64,000 nt of DNA from Isoetes taiwanensis (GCA_021234155.1 JAJEKV010000028.1:11358134-11422133); one strand, 5' to 3'. Shown: positions 11,559 through 23,031, counted from the stretch's first letter. Notes: generated from the sequence alone by a model not told the origin. Translations and numbers: made by a program.

Positions 11559-14500
11559 GATCTGCTGCAACTAGCCAGCTTACAGTGGATTTCCTTCTTT
11601 CATGTGAAGTTGCCAGAAAAGGTGGGTATGGGTAAGGAGGTTATAATTTGTGTTTTTGACAAGTCTGTATTGACATCCGACTTGTTGCTTGCATGTTAGT
11701 TCAAAAACATTTCTTGGCTTATGAAGCAGAATCATACATCACTTCAGGGCGTTGAATTTTGCTACTGCAACATTTCAGATAATATTCTAGATATGATATG
11801 TGAAGCATTAGAAGAATCTGGGGAACTTTCTTGTGGAATAAAACATATCTCCATTATATCATCAAATCTCAAAATCGAATCTCCGTCATCAAGATTTCTT
11901 AACCTTTGCAGGTATATTCTTGTTCTCTATGTACTATTTTCAAATATTCTGTCAAATTTCTTTGAAAATAAATATTCCTGTTGTTTTTTGAGATTAGAAG
12001 GTCATTGTTATACAGGTTCAATGCCCATTTTCTAATCACTTAATAAAGCCACAACTTCTAGTCGTAGATATTCATCAATAACTTCCTGAAAAGACAAGGG
12101 AAAACTGGAGAAGTGAAAATGCTATTGGTTACCAATTATGTTAATATGTTGATCAATACATGAGTTCATGTCGATTATTTTGATTGTCTCTTGCTGATTT
12201 GAGGAGCATAGCAATAAGGCTATTAAGAAGAAACGCTGCATAATAGGAATAAGGGAATAAAACCTTATGTCATAAAGTAAATCTTGCGGTGCGATGTTAG
12301 TAAAACTTTAGTGTATTTCAAACTTTTCATGTGTGTGATTTGGCACTGCTAATTCCTTGTTTAGCTCTCTCCTATGTATATAAACAACCTGGTCTTCTCA
12401 GAGATCCTAATACTTTGTTTAACAGACAAATTTATTAGAGTAATCCTCCTGGATTGGAACTCCTAAATTTGGATATACTTTTCTGTTCTTATATCAACCC
12501 AGTGGTTCTACAGCCATGGTCCTAATTTCATAGTCAAGGCAATGGTTTTTCAGACATACTTGAGTGTGGATATTAGTGATTTATGTGTGAGAAAATTTAT
12601 CTTCAGTGTTTTCTTAGAATGAGCCAATTCTCTGTAGTTTGAGTAATGTGGCATATGTTTTTTACAGATACATCCCTTCTGTAACAATCTCTTCTAATAA
12701 ACTGCTTAATTATGAATTGACTGCATCAAATATTATAAATATGCTCTTTCAGGGTCCACCTGGGCCATCCTATATGCACTTGGGGGACAACCAGGTAACA
12801 GCTGGCAACAATATTAAATTGAAAGACTTGAATTCCCACTCAATTTCTTCTTTTCAGCTTGGAAAGCAAATGGCGTCTAAGGCTGTACAATCAATGTTAT
12901 GTTCTGCTTCTATGAGAAAAGAAGCTTCTTTACCTGTAATCAACGTGTTGGACCTGAGGTCTCTCTTATTTCTTGTTTTTGCTGTTAGGGATTTTGTATT
13001 AAACAACTTTGATTGTCTTTTAGGTCAAACATGTTGGATTCGATACGAGATTTGGTCTGCTATTTAAGATGTTTGACTCATCTAAAACGGCTGAATATCA
13101 GTGACAATCCAATTGGAGATGATGGTGCCAGGTTTCCTGATCTTACCTGAGCACATGATACTTTGCGGATTTGAAATACTAAATTTACTTTGACATTCAG
13201 GACCATAGCAGAATATGTGCAGGGTTGTACCACGTGCACTTGGGAAGATCTTGATATTTCAAGCTGTGATATAAGCTGTGATGGCATTTCAGAAGTTCTA
13301 GGCGCTCTATCAGCTAAAACTGTTGGGCTACGCAGCTTATCTATTGCAGATAATTATCTTGGCATGTAAGCTCTCAGCATATTTAAGGTTGTTTTCTGAT
13401 GATAGCAGGATCAAAATGTTAAGACTTATCCTAGAAAGTTTGCATTTACTTTTTATTTTGTTTTTAACTGTCATGCTTTATTGCTGTATCTTGTGCTTTG
13501 TCCACATCATGACATAGCTGATTGCCGTGTACAATTATTAGTTACATCCTTTTGTGAGTCAAGTTTCTTAGGTGCCTTCAAGCTTGTATTCTCTTGCCTT
13601 CTCAAAACTCCTTACAGAATTGGGGACACAGTCTTCTTGGACTTGACAAAGATCCCTAAGGCCTTGCAAAAGTTGGATCAAGATCTTTCTAAGCAGGAAC
13701 CCTTCTCTCTAAGCAAGAGCAGGGAAACTAGCTTCATGAGGACCGGCAGAAACATCTGGGGCAGTAGGAGCAGCAGCTTTCAATCAATCTTGGCACATAT
13801 CAGGATGATGAGGATAAGAAGGTGCAGTTTGGGAGGTTGTGAAGCAATTATGAGCAAAACAGTCTTCTGAGTCCTACTGGAACTGAGGAGACGAGGCCAG
13901 TCCACATGTATTTCTACTAGATGTCAATTAGTAGTCAAATTAGTGCTATATCAGTTTAAAGTACACGTAACTGGGAGGTTGTGAAGGAATTTTGAGCAAA
14001 GAAGTCTTTCAAATCCTAGTGGAATTGAGGAGACGAGGCCAGTCCACATGTATCTCTACTAGCTGTCAATTTGTAGTCAAATTAGTGCTATATCAGTTTA
14101 AAGTACACGTGGGCCTCATTATAACTCTAAAGTACTTGTTCCAACGGTTTTCAACATGGACATCTACATTAACAAAATGGTTTAGTCAACAGGATCGAGC
14201 GGCATCTAACATGATGCCACAATGTACAAACAACTAGGTTTGGGTATTAATTTACTTAACAACCACTCAACCTTTCTGTATGGCAGACCGAACAAGGTTT
14301 CATCCAAAATATAGTCAAGAGAATTTGGTATGTTAAAGCTACTTCTGACAGAGGAAAGTTCCGTCAGCCAAATTGGCGTGATGCTTAAATCGTTACTTAG
14401 ATGCAAAAATTTTGCACAGATAATGATCTTGGTAACAAAACACAACTAGATTTTAAGTTCTAATATAATCATGTACATGGGCTTAAAATAGCTAGTTTAA

Positions 14501-16307
14501 GTATTATAAATGCTGAGGTTTAGGCTTGTTGTAGCGGTACTCAAGAAATGTTTTGGCTTGCTCATCTTCTTGAAGATCCACAGTGAACCTTGGTGACCTA
14601 ACCCATGTGTCAATAAATGGAATCTGGTGCAGTACTCTTATAGCAGATGCTTTTTTAGTTCAGGCATGTGATACAAGCAGACCACGTCATCAAGAATTCA
14701 AAATATATAGTTGAACTGGAACTAACATATGTATAATAGATGAACGGCTGAGGCTGACACAGGCCATGTACAGTTATTAGTTGGTTGCTTTTTGTGAGTC
14801 AATTTCTTAGATACCTATTCTTTCTTTTGCTCTTTATTCTTACACCTTTATTCTCTACTGATCCATTCTTGTGGTTTCTACACATCCTCTCGCAGGTCCG
14901 GATCGATTGGTTTGGCAAGGTTCCTTACATGGGGCACGGTTCAAAGTCTCAATATGTCAGAAGTTGGTCTTGGTTCGACTGGCTGTTCAATAGAACTTCA
15001 AAAAGCATTGATCAACACTCATAGTCTTCAACACCTTAATATTAGGTTGGGAGACTGGTTTCTTGTATGATGTTATTGACTTAAATATCAAGATCAAAGG
15101 CTTGTCTAAATAACCTTTTGATGTGTGATCTCATAGTAAAAATCGTATTGGACGAGCTGGAGCAAATCTACTATCTGAAGTCATACTAAAGGTGAAAGGT
15201 GGCTTGGATAGTTTGGACGCAAGTTTTAATCTTCTTGATTTGGAAAGTATGCAAGACCTTGCCATGGCTCTACAGTCCAGGTTGACATCAAATCGATGTA
15301 AGTTTTACAATCCTTGACTTTAGCTACAGTGTCAGGATAGATATGTTGTTGAATAACAACCAACTATAGCAAAATGAATCAGTTTTTTTGTTGCTGAACT
15401 TAAAAAGTATCCTACTGTTCACCAAAATACAAGGAACATTCAGGAACGGAAGGTTGAAAACATTCTGAAGTTTGTTAAAGGACTGCAACGGTATACATTG
15501 AATCCTTAACGTGATAAAGATGGCCTCTATGATTTTTCTTGAAAATAATATTAGAACCCTCCTAGATCATTTTTGCAATCACTTTATTGCTTCTAAAATG
15601 ATAGTACCATGGCAGCCATTTGTGAACCCTTGCATGTCATACCTTTTCATTCCTTTTGCACTTACTGTTCTATCTTCTTACTTTCATACCATGTCGTGAT
15701 CATGTGTATGATGTGCAGGAATAAGGTAGGAGTTGGTATGCTTAGGGGAACAGGAGAGAGTGATTTAGTGTCACCCCTAGGCGTAAATATTAACAACATT
15801 GTAGATGCCTGAGTGGTTTAAATATGTTAATTGTAGTCGTGATTTCAAACTTATTTATGTCTAGGTTTAAGGCGCCTAGGTCTAAAGAATATCCATTATA
15901 TTCTATGTCTATTATTGATCTCGTAATCTGGACCATTCTGATGCCATGTCATGAATCCTAATCATGAGCCATGTTCAAATGGGGCGTGGCTTGTGCCACA
16001 TCGTACTTACTGTAAGTCTAGAAGTGATTAAAGTATGATTAAATTGCTAGCTGGTGCATATGATTGTTCATGTCTCATGTAGATTTATTTATTGATGTTA
16101 GTAATTAGATTTATAATTAATGTGCTGTTCTATACAAATGTTTCAGGGCGAATTAAAAAACTTGATTTACGTGGAAATCCTGGTTCTTTTCTCGCTTTAA
16201 CTACTGGTTTATTTGACTCTTCATGTGATCAAAATGGCTCTACAATTCTGTTGGCGAGTACAAATTATGATCCTTGTGTTCCACATTTACATGATGATGA
16301 TCCATAA
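11559..16307 (+). CDS. Leucine-rich repeat protein, C-terminal exons
   Basis: Ten exons: 11559-11621, 11730-11911, 12668-12794, 12858-12958, 13024-13131, 13201-13365, 14896-15045, 15137-15297 and 16147-16307 (stop TAA at 16305), with the 12668 exon possibly split near 12753. Every junction from 11559 onward keeps phase over GT-AG introns, so this part looks intact. The protein is a run of ribonuclease-inhibitor-type LRRs of about 28 residues: LKRLNISDNPIGDDGA, EDLDISSCDISCDGISEVLG, LRSLSIADNYLG, VQSLNMSEVGLGSTG, LQHLNISKNRIGRAGA, DSLDASFNLLDLESM, KLDLRGNPG. It ends in an acidic HDDDP. Such LRRs form a curved protein-binding surface. Candidate families are a BC-box LRR adaptor (LRRC41-like, given the N-terminal exons at 3901) or the TONSOKU/BRU1 LRR module; the sequence does not decide. 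The acidic tail would fit either. Expression and the exact upstream link are unknown. Confidence 0.75.
13613..13845 (+). other. Open coding-like segment within LRR intron, unrecognised
   Basis: Within the 1.5-kb intron between 13365 and 14896 there is an AG-bounded open segment reading IGDTVFLDLTKIPKALQKLD and DQDLSKQEPFSLSKSRE. In another frame it ends DDEDKKVQFGRL before a stop. It looks like captured coding DNA rather than random sequence, but I do not recognise the source. Skipping it keeps the LRR frame perfect, so it is not part of the LRR protein. Confidence 0.3.
13830..14110. repeat. 142-bp tandem duplication
   Basis: TGGGAGGTTGTGAA begins copies at 13830 and 13972. Both run through GAGGAGACGAGGCCAGTCCA to CAGTTTAAAGTACACGT. 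The copies differ at roughly one base in twelve. It lies in the same LRR intron as the captured coding-like segment and overlaps its 3' end. Confidence 0.85.
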
Positions 16308-17000
16308 GTGAGGAACATATTAAAATAAGCAAAAGACCAGGCAAATTTGTGTATGGAAGTGAGCATGGCTAGCGTTGTGCAATTTTCAGGTGTTCGTGTA
16401 TAAACATTCGGATGGCATGTAGATAGCGTGGACAAATTTATTTGATTTGGACACCACATTTCCCCTTGAGAATGTGGCAATACCCAATTGTTAACGAATA
16501 GTGAATGGGACTAGACATGTTGACCTGGCTTTGCATGTACGTGTTATTTTCCTAGAGAACCATGAAGGTTCAAGCATTGCATATCTAGGATCTGGAGCAT
16601 TCTGTAGTTTCATTTAGTTGCATTGGACCTTGTTGTACCCTCTTTGCAAGTTTGCTCTCTTTTTCATCTTTATCATTCTACAGCATTAGGCTATTCAAAG
16701 ATGGGCCTTAAAACTCCAGGAAACGAAAGGTTACTGGAATCAAGGGTGTTTATGCATGGTACTCCAGTAGTTATTTTTGTCCTCATCTTAACTTAAAGGG
16801 CACTTACTATGAGGATTTCCCTTATTTTTGAAAATATGGTTACACTCATCTTGTGAATATTTTTATATCTAATACTATCAACAAGAATTTAGTGCTGGCG
16901 GAGCCAGCGCCCCTTTAACCGTGGCAGCCGAGTATAGATATGAGTTTGAGGGTGTCGTGCGGGTAATAGATATTTGGATTTGTTCTTTTTGTTCAAAAGA
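16308..17000. other. 3' flank of the LRR gene, no gene seen
   Basis: Contains the likely 3' UTR of the LRR gene followed by AT-rich DNA. Several AATAAA-like words are present but none can be chosen as the polyadenylation signal from sequence alone. No coding or repeat structure is apparent. Confidence 0.4.
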
Positions 17001-17087
17001 AAAACGATAAACAAATACTTTGCCATATTAAAATTAAACTTGATGGATTCTATGAAATCAAATTGGAAATAGAGAGGTTAAACAGGA

Positions 17088-17189
17088 ATGAATTTGGAAG
17101 TTATTGCACAGCTTACTGTTCTGGCTCTGATAGTCGTATCGGGTCCATTAGTAATTGCTCTATTAGCAGCTCGCAAAGGCAATTTGTAA
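17088..17189 (+). CDS. psb30: Plastid psb30 (ycf12) copy in nuclear DNA
   Basis: A complete 33-codon frame starts [20 protein letters not shown] and ends [10 protein letters not shown], stop TAA. This matches the tiny single-span photosystem II subunit Psb30/Ycf12 over its whole usual length of 33 residues, including the GPLVIALLA core and GNL end. In plastomes of gymnosperms, ferns, bryophytes and algae the gene lies near trnG; angiosperms lack it. Surrounding features are nuclear (split LRR gene, LINE debris), so this is best read as a nuclear plastid DNA insert (NUPT). The flanks from about 17000 to 17330 may be plastid spacer too. The frame has no damage, so the transfer is probably recent. 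Expression from the nucleus is unlikely without promoter and targeting signals; an assembly chimera with plastid reads is the other explanation. Confidence 0.8.
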   Translation: MNLEVIAQLTVLALIVVSGPLVIALLAARKGNL

Positions 17190-17329
17190 TCCCAATATGC
17201 CATCTCCGGAAGTGAAAGTAACGGTTCGAGGTATTGGATTTCTGGGGATGGGGTCTGAAGATAAAGTAAAATTCCAGGATATAAAATTGAATATACAGAA
17301 TTTTGCAAAAATGGATGTTAAGGTTAAAT

Positions 17330-17718
17330 CTCCCAACTGCTTGATCGTCTTGTATGCGGCATCATGGTAAATTCACCCCTTGGATTTTGATGTGAAGTGA
17401 GTTCCAAGTAGTAGCAACAGAAAGTGTTAAATCAATAGCTGAGTACTGACAAAAAATCCACGTCGACATGATGTAAAAAACTTACGCCTTAAGGTTCTCC
17501 ACAATCTTCGTCACCTCGGTGTCCAAATCTCTTGAAAGGTCTTTGCAAGTTCTGCAACGTCAATGAAAAATCACTATGTGTTATATTTCACAATTTTGTA
17601 GTCAAGCAAATGTATAAAAGTTCATGGCACAACTTGAATTGTGATTAAAATGAACATATACATTAAGAACAAATCAATACAACAATAGAAGATCAAAGAT
17701 AAAAGATAACATGGATGG
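17330..17718. other. Stretch without recognised feature
   Basis: Between the plastid-derived segment and the 3' end of the minus-strand LINE relic. No motif or repeat is recognised. The exact end of the plastid insert is somewhere at the start of this stretch. Confidence 0.35.
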
Positions 17719-17770
17719 AGATAAGATAAGATGAATTTTTACGTCCACGAGAACCCAACGGGTTATGGGA
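17719..17770 (-). mobile_element. LINE 3' end with (TTATC)n tail
   Basis: On the minus strand the words CCCGTTGGGTTCTCGTGGAC and GTAAAAATTCATC precede repeated TTATC units. A related end, GTCCTCGTGGACATAAAACG followed by (TTCTA)n, lies at 23032-23092. LINEs of the RTE type and relatives end in short tandem repeats rather than poly(A). This end lies about 140 bp beyond the ORF1 stop at 17908, so the element seems to lack ORF2. Confidence 0.55.
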
Positions 17771-17907
17771 CGATACATCCAAGGGCAACAACCCATCTAA
17801 AACCTTCGGACTAGGCCCCATCACCAAACACAATAACCAAATATAAAAAGACTACCTAGAAGAAGATAATGCTAATGTTAGTGGTAATTTTGTGCTTCTA
17901 AAATTAT

Positions 17908-18950
17908 CTAGACATAGCCAATCCAAGGATTGGAAGCCCATTGGTCTAGAATAATTGCTGTGCCTCCCCTGTACACTGCCCATTTCTTTTGCAGGCGGGC
18001 TGCCCTCACCTTGCAGAGCTCGTCCTTACGGTTACACAATTGAAGAGGGGAGAGGTCCTCCTGTACTGAGAAACTAGTCCCTCTGAGATGGTTTCCATGC
18101 TGAAGAACATGTAAGCGGCTAAGAGTGTCTTGAAACTGAACCAAGGGATGGCGAGGACGATCAGGTCTTGACGCTCCCACCCTAGTAGCGGAGACAACTC
18201 CACCAACCTTCACATGCATGACATCAGTGAAAAAATGCAAAGCCGCATCCACATCAGAATGGGCATCATCTTCTGCCTCTGCAACCCCTATAATACGCAA
18301 GTTCAGGCTCCTGGTAACAGAAGATACTGAGGCAGCCTGCTCCTGGCTGCTAGCTCGACACTGCGACTTCTGGTCCCCTTGGGATTGTGGAGATGTCTGT
18401 ATTCCCACCTCAACATGTTCCCTTTCTAATGTCTGCACTCCTACTTCAACACAATGTTTCTTCTGGGGCTGTAATTTTGTATCTAGTGTCTGTACTGAGG
18501 CATTACTTGTGCCCACATACTGGGCTTTAGGGTCTGGAACGAAGGCATGTATTAACTGTAATAAGTGTGTCCATCTTTCAATAGACATGATCATAGATGT
18601 GGCCGTCATTCCTCCCTCATAATGAATGAGTCGTACCTGGTCATGAAGTGTAGGCGGCAAACACTGAACTTGCAGGTTTAGAGCACTTTGGAGATCCTCC
18701 CGATCTTGGAAGGTAAATGTACCAGACCTGCTTGTGCCGATATGAAAGGCTGCTGGAGACCAAAAAGAGAAGATGGCAAATCTATTACACTGGAATTAGC
18801 TTGCCCCTGACCATGGAGCTGTATGCTAGACCGAGCACTTTTGGGACGAGGGACCTTCTAAGTGAACAATGATTCCTGAGTAGGAGGCTTTTTCTTTTCC
18901 CTGGCCATCCTTACACCAAATCGCTCCTTATTACTGCCCCTTTCTGTCAT
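17908..18950 (-). pseudogene. LINE ORF1 relic (L1-ORF1-like)
   Basis: From an ATG at 18948-18950 the minus strand reads MTERGSNKERFGVRMAREKK. It has a stop near 18860 and a frameshift near 18710, then 250 residues open to a stop at 17908. The middle has repeated V(G/Q)xQT words (KHCVEVGVQTLEREHVEVGI). The C-terminal part, SLNLRIIGVAEAEDDAHSDV through SFSVQEDLSPLQL to KKWAVYRGGTAII, follows the order of L1 ORF1 proteins: an RRM-like domain followed by a C-terminal domain. Those proteins bind LINE RNA as trimers. No endonuclease or reverse transcriptase follows; the 3' end with its tail comes about 140 bp later. This may be an ORF1-only non-autonomous derivative or a deleted copy. It overlaps no host exon. 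Confidence 0.6.
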
Positions 18951-19084
18951 GGTGAAGCTCTCTAAATGAAATCAAAGCGGGTATATACAAAAGTTAAATC
19001 AAAGTGCACATAATCTAGAGGAAACCAAATCAATTTGTGAAGCCTCAGTCTAAAAGATCTGTAACGCAATATCCAATTGCAAAC

Positions 19085-19262
19085 CCTATCAAAGCCGGCC
19101 GGAACATGACTGTTTTGGCATAGAAAGCGTAACCAAACATGGGCATATCATACACCATCAAAAAGATCCGGAGAGAGCTTTCCAACGCAATAAGCCTCAC
19201 CTAAAACGGAGTCCTGGATCAAAGGTTATGCTAGAAACTGTGTTGCCGGCGAAAAGCTGTGC
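19085..19262. repeat. Dispersed repeat, copy A (related copy at 48505)
   Basis: Shares ordered words with 48505-48690: CATACACCATCAAAAAGATC, GAGAGAGCTTTCCAACGCAA, CTGGATCAAAGGTTATG and TGTTGCCGGCG. Identity is roughly 80 percent by eye. Here it lies just upstream of the minus-strand LINE ORF1 start, so it may be 5' UTR of that LINE. The second copy sits inside the insertion in the copia element. Confidence 0.75.
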
Positions 19263-20157
19263 TACATGGCGGTTCCATCTGCATCACGAATCTACTTTAA
19301 ATCATGAACTTAAAAGTTGATACTGATGTAGAGGAATGGGTCTCTAAAGGTATGTGTTGTGCTGATACTCTTTTCTATGCTGGATGAAACGTCAGCAACT
19401 CTATCTATGCTGGGACAATCTCTCTAAGAAGCAATATATTCTTTCAGTATTTAGATCCCCCATCTCTGCAATCCTTCCTTCTCTTTGCATATTAAGTACT
19501 AATACATATTACATAAAATAAATGATTTGCATACTTCAACAACACCACTTGAGATAAGAGATTTAGAAGAAAATAGGCTACAGAGCCAAGTACTGCAAAT
19601 TCATCTATTTGTGTTGTATATTACACCTTCCTGACAAGATAGTTTAGGAATCAATAGCCAAGTGATCAGATTGCGATTTAACTATAATTTTCTCAGCTTC
19701 CCTCTCTGTCTCTATAGGTCGCCTTCCTACCACAAACTCCAAAATAAGGATATCTAGCAGAATGTTCGGTGAATGATAGGCTGATCTGCAAGGCCATAAG
19801 TACCACCCTAAAATTTCCAGAAATTAAAACTATAAATCTATCTGGAAATGAAAGAAATGCAGCTGGAAGGCCTGAAGCCAAGTGAGGGTAACTTCATCAG
19901 CATTCTTTCTACCTACAGGCAAGGGGTTAGCAGATATTGGTTATTGCTACTTTGCATCAATGACGCAGCATTATGGCACTGGTTCCACTATCAAAACACA
20001 ATGACATGGTTCTAGACATCATGAGATGTAATGAAAAAATATAGATTGCTCAAACCATGAGAAAGGCATTCAACTGAGCAAGCCAATGGCTTATTAGGTA
20101 TCTTCACATTCCTTTGTCTTGCACTAGTGGTGCACAAATATCTTTCTTCTATGCAGA
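19263..20157. other. Stretch without recognised gene
   Basis: AT-rich sequence with short overlapping open frames only. No family motif or repeat was seen. Confidence 0.4.
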
Positions 20158-20590
20158 GTTAGCCTACTGCTACGAATGTTAGTGCACATGGAACTGAAAT
20201 GGGTACTGGCTACCCACCTGCGCAGTAGAGGGTTTACTCACCTCCAGGCTTATCTTCCAGCAGAAGATCATCTTCACATCCTCGTCAGTCTGCATCTGGT
20301 GCATATCCTCCTCCTCCTGCTAATTATTATGGCACAACACAATCAACGCAATCTCCCTTGCGACTACATGTAGCTTATCCATCACTAGCTACTGTAATTC
20401 TAGAAATGCCTGGAGGTCCAGAGAAGTGTGTAAAGGAAAAAGGAAGTATAGTTCTGCAGTAGCTTATGGCAACCCATCCTCCACCTAGACAGTTAGCACC
20501 AGAGAAACATGGAAGTTCCGAGAAAGTTGAAAAGCACAAAGACAGGAACAAGGATAAGAAGCAGCACCAAAAAAAAGGGAGAAAGACCTG
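20158..20590 (+). pseudogene. Degraded Pro/Ser- and Lys-rich coding remnant
   Basis: One frame reads through about 140 codons with only two internal stops. It contains GYPPAQ, stop, RVYSPPGLSSSRRSSSHPRQ, then SGAYPPPPANYYGTTQSTQS. A charged part follows: SSEKVEKHKDRNKDKKQHQK. The ordered low-complexity blocks look like a real protein's disordered linker leading to a basic segment. I do not recognise the parent gene. It abuts, on the opposite strand, the ABC-transporter fragment at 20592. Confidence 0.35.
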
Positions 20591-20591
20591 A

Positions 20592-20930
20592 TTATGCCAC
20601 TTCTTGAGCGCGATAATTTAGCAATTGCTCTTAAAAGTGACGTCTTACCAGTTCCACTGGAACTCATTATCTGTAACAATCAAATTGCTTTCAAAATTAG
20701 CTTAATCTTCACACTCCAAGATGTACGAAAAGCTCACCAGCAAATGTTCTTCTTCATGGAAAGTTAGAGACAAATCTACCACCAACATTGTCGTGCCTTG
20801 TGGTATTTTTAAAGCCAAGTTCTCAATTTGCGAAGGACATACATGACACTGGTCATTACCAGATATTGATGGAGTACCAATGTCAAAAAGGGAGATGAAG
20901 CTACTGGATCTGTACACTTCGCATGACTTT
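20592..20930 (-). pseudogene. ABC transporter nucleotide-binding domain fragment
   Basis: Two exon-like segments on the minus strand. The first (about 20930-20738) reads ENLALKIPQGTTMLVVDLSL and HEEEHLL, ending at a GT donor near 20738. The second (about 20667-20592) starts after TTACAG and reads SSSGTGKTSLLRAIAKLSRS, then GII before a GT. The second holds a Walker A motif (GTGKTS), and its context RAIA...RSGII is that of subfamily D half-transporters of peroxisomes and plastids. The usual first Gly of GxxGxGKT is replaced (SSSGTGKT) and no Walker B or signature exon follows, so it is a fragment of a duplicated gene. The subfamily call is inference. Confidence 0.5.
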
Positions 20931-22590
20931 GAGAATATTAACTATAGACGCATATGCGACCAACTTGTAAACAAGAACTTGTAGAACACATTCTGAGGAT
21001 CGATTCTTGCCTTCCGGAACTCGTCTTGTCCAGCATGTAAAATGAAATATGATTGCCAAAATGCTCTATTTTGACCTGGAATGACCTTGATAAGACCAGA
21101 ATAACTGCTAACACAGAAAATGCTGCAAACTCTGTCGCTACTAAAAATGTTGCAAAGACTGCCGGATCTTGCACAGCAGCCGCCCAGGTGACCGCCAGTT
21201 TACAGGGAATAGTAGGTTTGGAGCAGTCATTAGCATATCCTAGGTATATTCTAGCATATATCTAGGATATGCCACAAGCCCATATAAGCGAGGGTTTGCT
21301 CCCTAGAGGCAACCCAAAAAGGATGCCAGAAAATCAATGTGGAAAATTTCTGCCAAAAGTCAACAATAACTAGCAAATTCAGATAAAATGATCGCGTGGA
21401 ACAACTGTGGACCAAAATTTGGGGCCAGTGTGAAAGGGAACATTGTTTGATAAAGTGTCTAAGCATGCCCTTAAGTAGATACTCCAAGGATGACCAAACA
21501 TCACTGAATGAATGTATTTATATCTCACAAGTAGGAAAAAAAACAATTTTACCAAGATTCTATAGAAGATTATGACTGTCCCTTGGTCTCTTCCATTCAT
21601 TTATTAATGCGGCGTCGATGGCAAGCAGCTGATGTACTGACAACATTTGCATTTAATGTGATAAGGTTGTTGATTTGGAATGAGTTCCTATTGAAGTTTC
21701 TTCTCCTCTGATGTGACCGTGTCATTTGGCAAAAAGTAGCTTCTATTCTTCCTCCAGATCCAAAAGGCATGGCTCTCCAGCTTGGATGGTTCATGGCAAT
21801 GTCACGGAGGAGCAACTGGTGCATTCAATGTATGTTGTCCTTATTCATCCTAAAGTGCTGCCGCCATCGCCAAAATGGTCTTTAGTTATTCCCAAACCTC
21901 ATCGGAAAGCAGTTTGGCGATGGGTATAAGATAAATTGCTCCATCCTAGGCTGTCTATTTTATAGTGGCAAATCATTCATAGATCTATGTGGGTAGATAT
22001 AGTTGTCCATAGATTTCGTCCAGAGGCCTTGTAGAGCACAGGTACTGGGGCCCTTGTAGTGTGCTAAGCTTATAGTCGTTCACTATATATGGGCCGTGTA
22101 TGAGTCTGACATCCCCTGAATTGCATGTGTCGTTCTGGTTCATTAGGTTGTAGGTGTCACCTTGGTTTGAGAGGCTAATATTCGGTATAGATGTGTGTCA
22201 ACATGATCCTCTAGCCATCCACAAATCTATTGTGCTCTAGGAAGGGACTTATGCCATTCCTGCCATTGGTGGGCTGCAATCACGCCACAACATATTTCAG
22301 CCTATCTCCAAAGTGCGCATGGGAGGGACGAATGGAGTGGACTACTACCATGGCCAATGTTCTATACCGGCCAAAGCCACTGTCATGATTCTGTCTGTTG
22401 TTATCCAAAGGCCTTGACTGTCAAACAACCCTCTTGTGTCTGAGCCTAGTGTAGGGACCGTTATTTTATGATGTACTATGTATGTGTATGACGATGTTCA
22501 TTAGTGTTGATGAATAGGCCACCATTATACATGGATTGTTATTGTGTGTGTTATATATGTATCGTTGTTGTATATATTGTCGTTGTGTGT
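20931..22590. other. Stretch without recognised gene
   Basis: Overlapping short open frames on both strands, none with family motifs. Further ABC-transporter exons would lie in the first part if the fragment were larger, but none is recognisable. The last 200 bases contain TATATATT and GTGTGT runs leading to the foldback element. Confidence 0.4.
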
Positions 22591-22900
22591 ATTGAATTAA
22601 AATCCCCGACCCCCCCTCCCCCCAGTTGTTTTTGTTGATATTCGTGCAGGGGATCCACAGGTAGGCTCGATGTCGAATTACGGGCGATCTTGACCATCGT
22701 TAAGCACGTCCCATTTTTTAGAAAGTTTTAGTTAACTGTCAGTTTCAAAGACGGAATTAAACCAAAGGTTGTGAAGCGCATTGTACACATGTACAATACA
22801 CATGTACGGGCGTATATCTTTGGGTTCCTCCCCACCACTAGATGCCCGGCACGAATATCAACAAAAACAACTGAAAAGGTCTGGGGGGTTTTAATTCAAT
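22591..22900. mobile_element. MITE-like foldback element
   Basis: Inverted arms of about 55 bp bound a 310-bp segment. The left end reads ATTGAATTAAAATCCCC and continues to AGTTGTTTTTGTTGATATTC at 22625-22645. The right arm is the reverse complement, with 25 consecutive matching bases in the inner part and 12 at the tip; the C-run in between differs. No open frame is inside. If the outermost A is taken as flank, the element is bordered by TA on both sides, as for Tc1/mariner-type MITEs, but the TIR does not match the Stowaway consensus. Confidence 0.7.
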
Positions 22901-23031
22901 AGTTCAATTTCTTGATATATGGGATGTCATGTTCAATGGTGTAATATATGAAATTAATAATATCTAGATATATAATGGGCTATGCATGGGTAAAAAATTG
23001 TTTCGGCCCCTTTGGGACCTAGGGGTTGTTT

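Noticed and set aside
17908-18660. Host gene for a 250-residue protein
   Set aside because: The upstream frame continues into LINE ORF1 sequence through a frameshift and a stop, and the C-terminal part has the ORF1 motif order.
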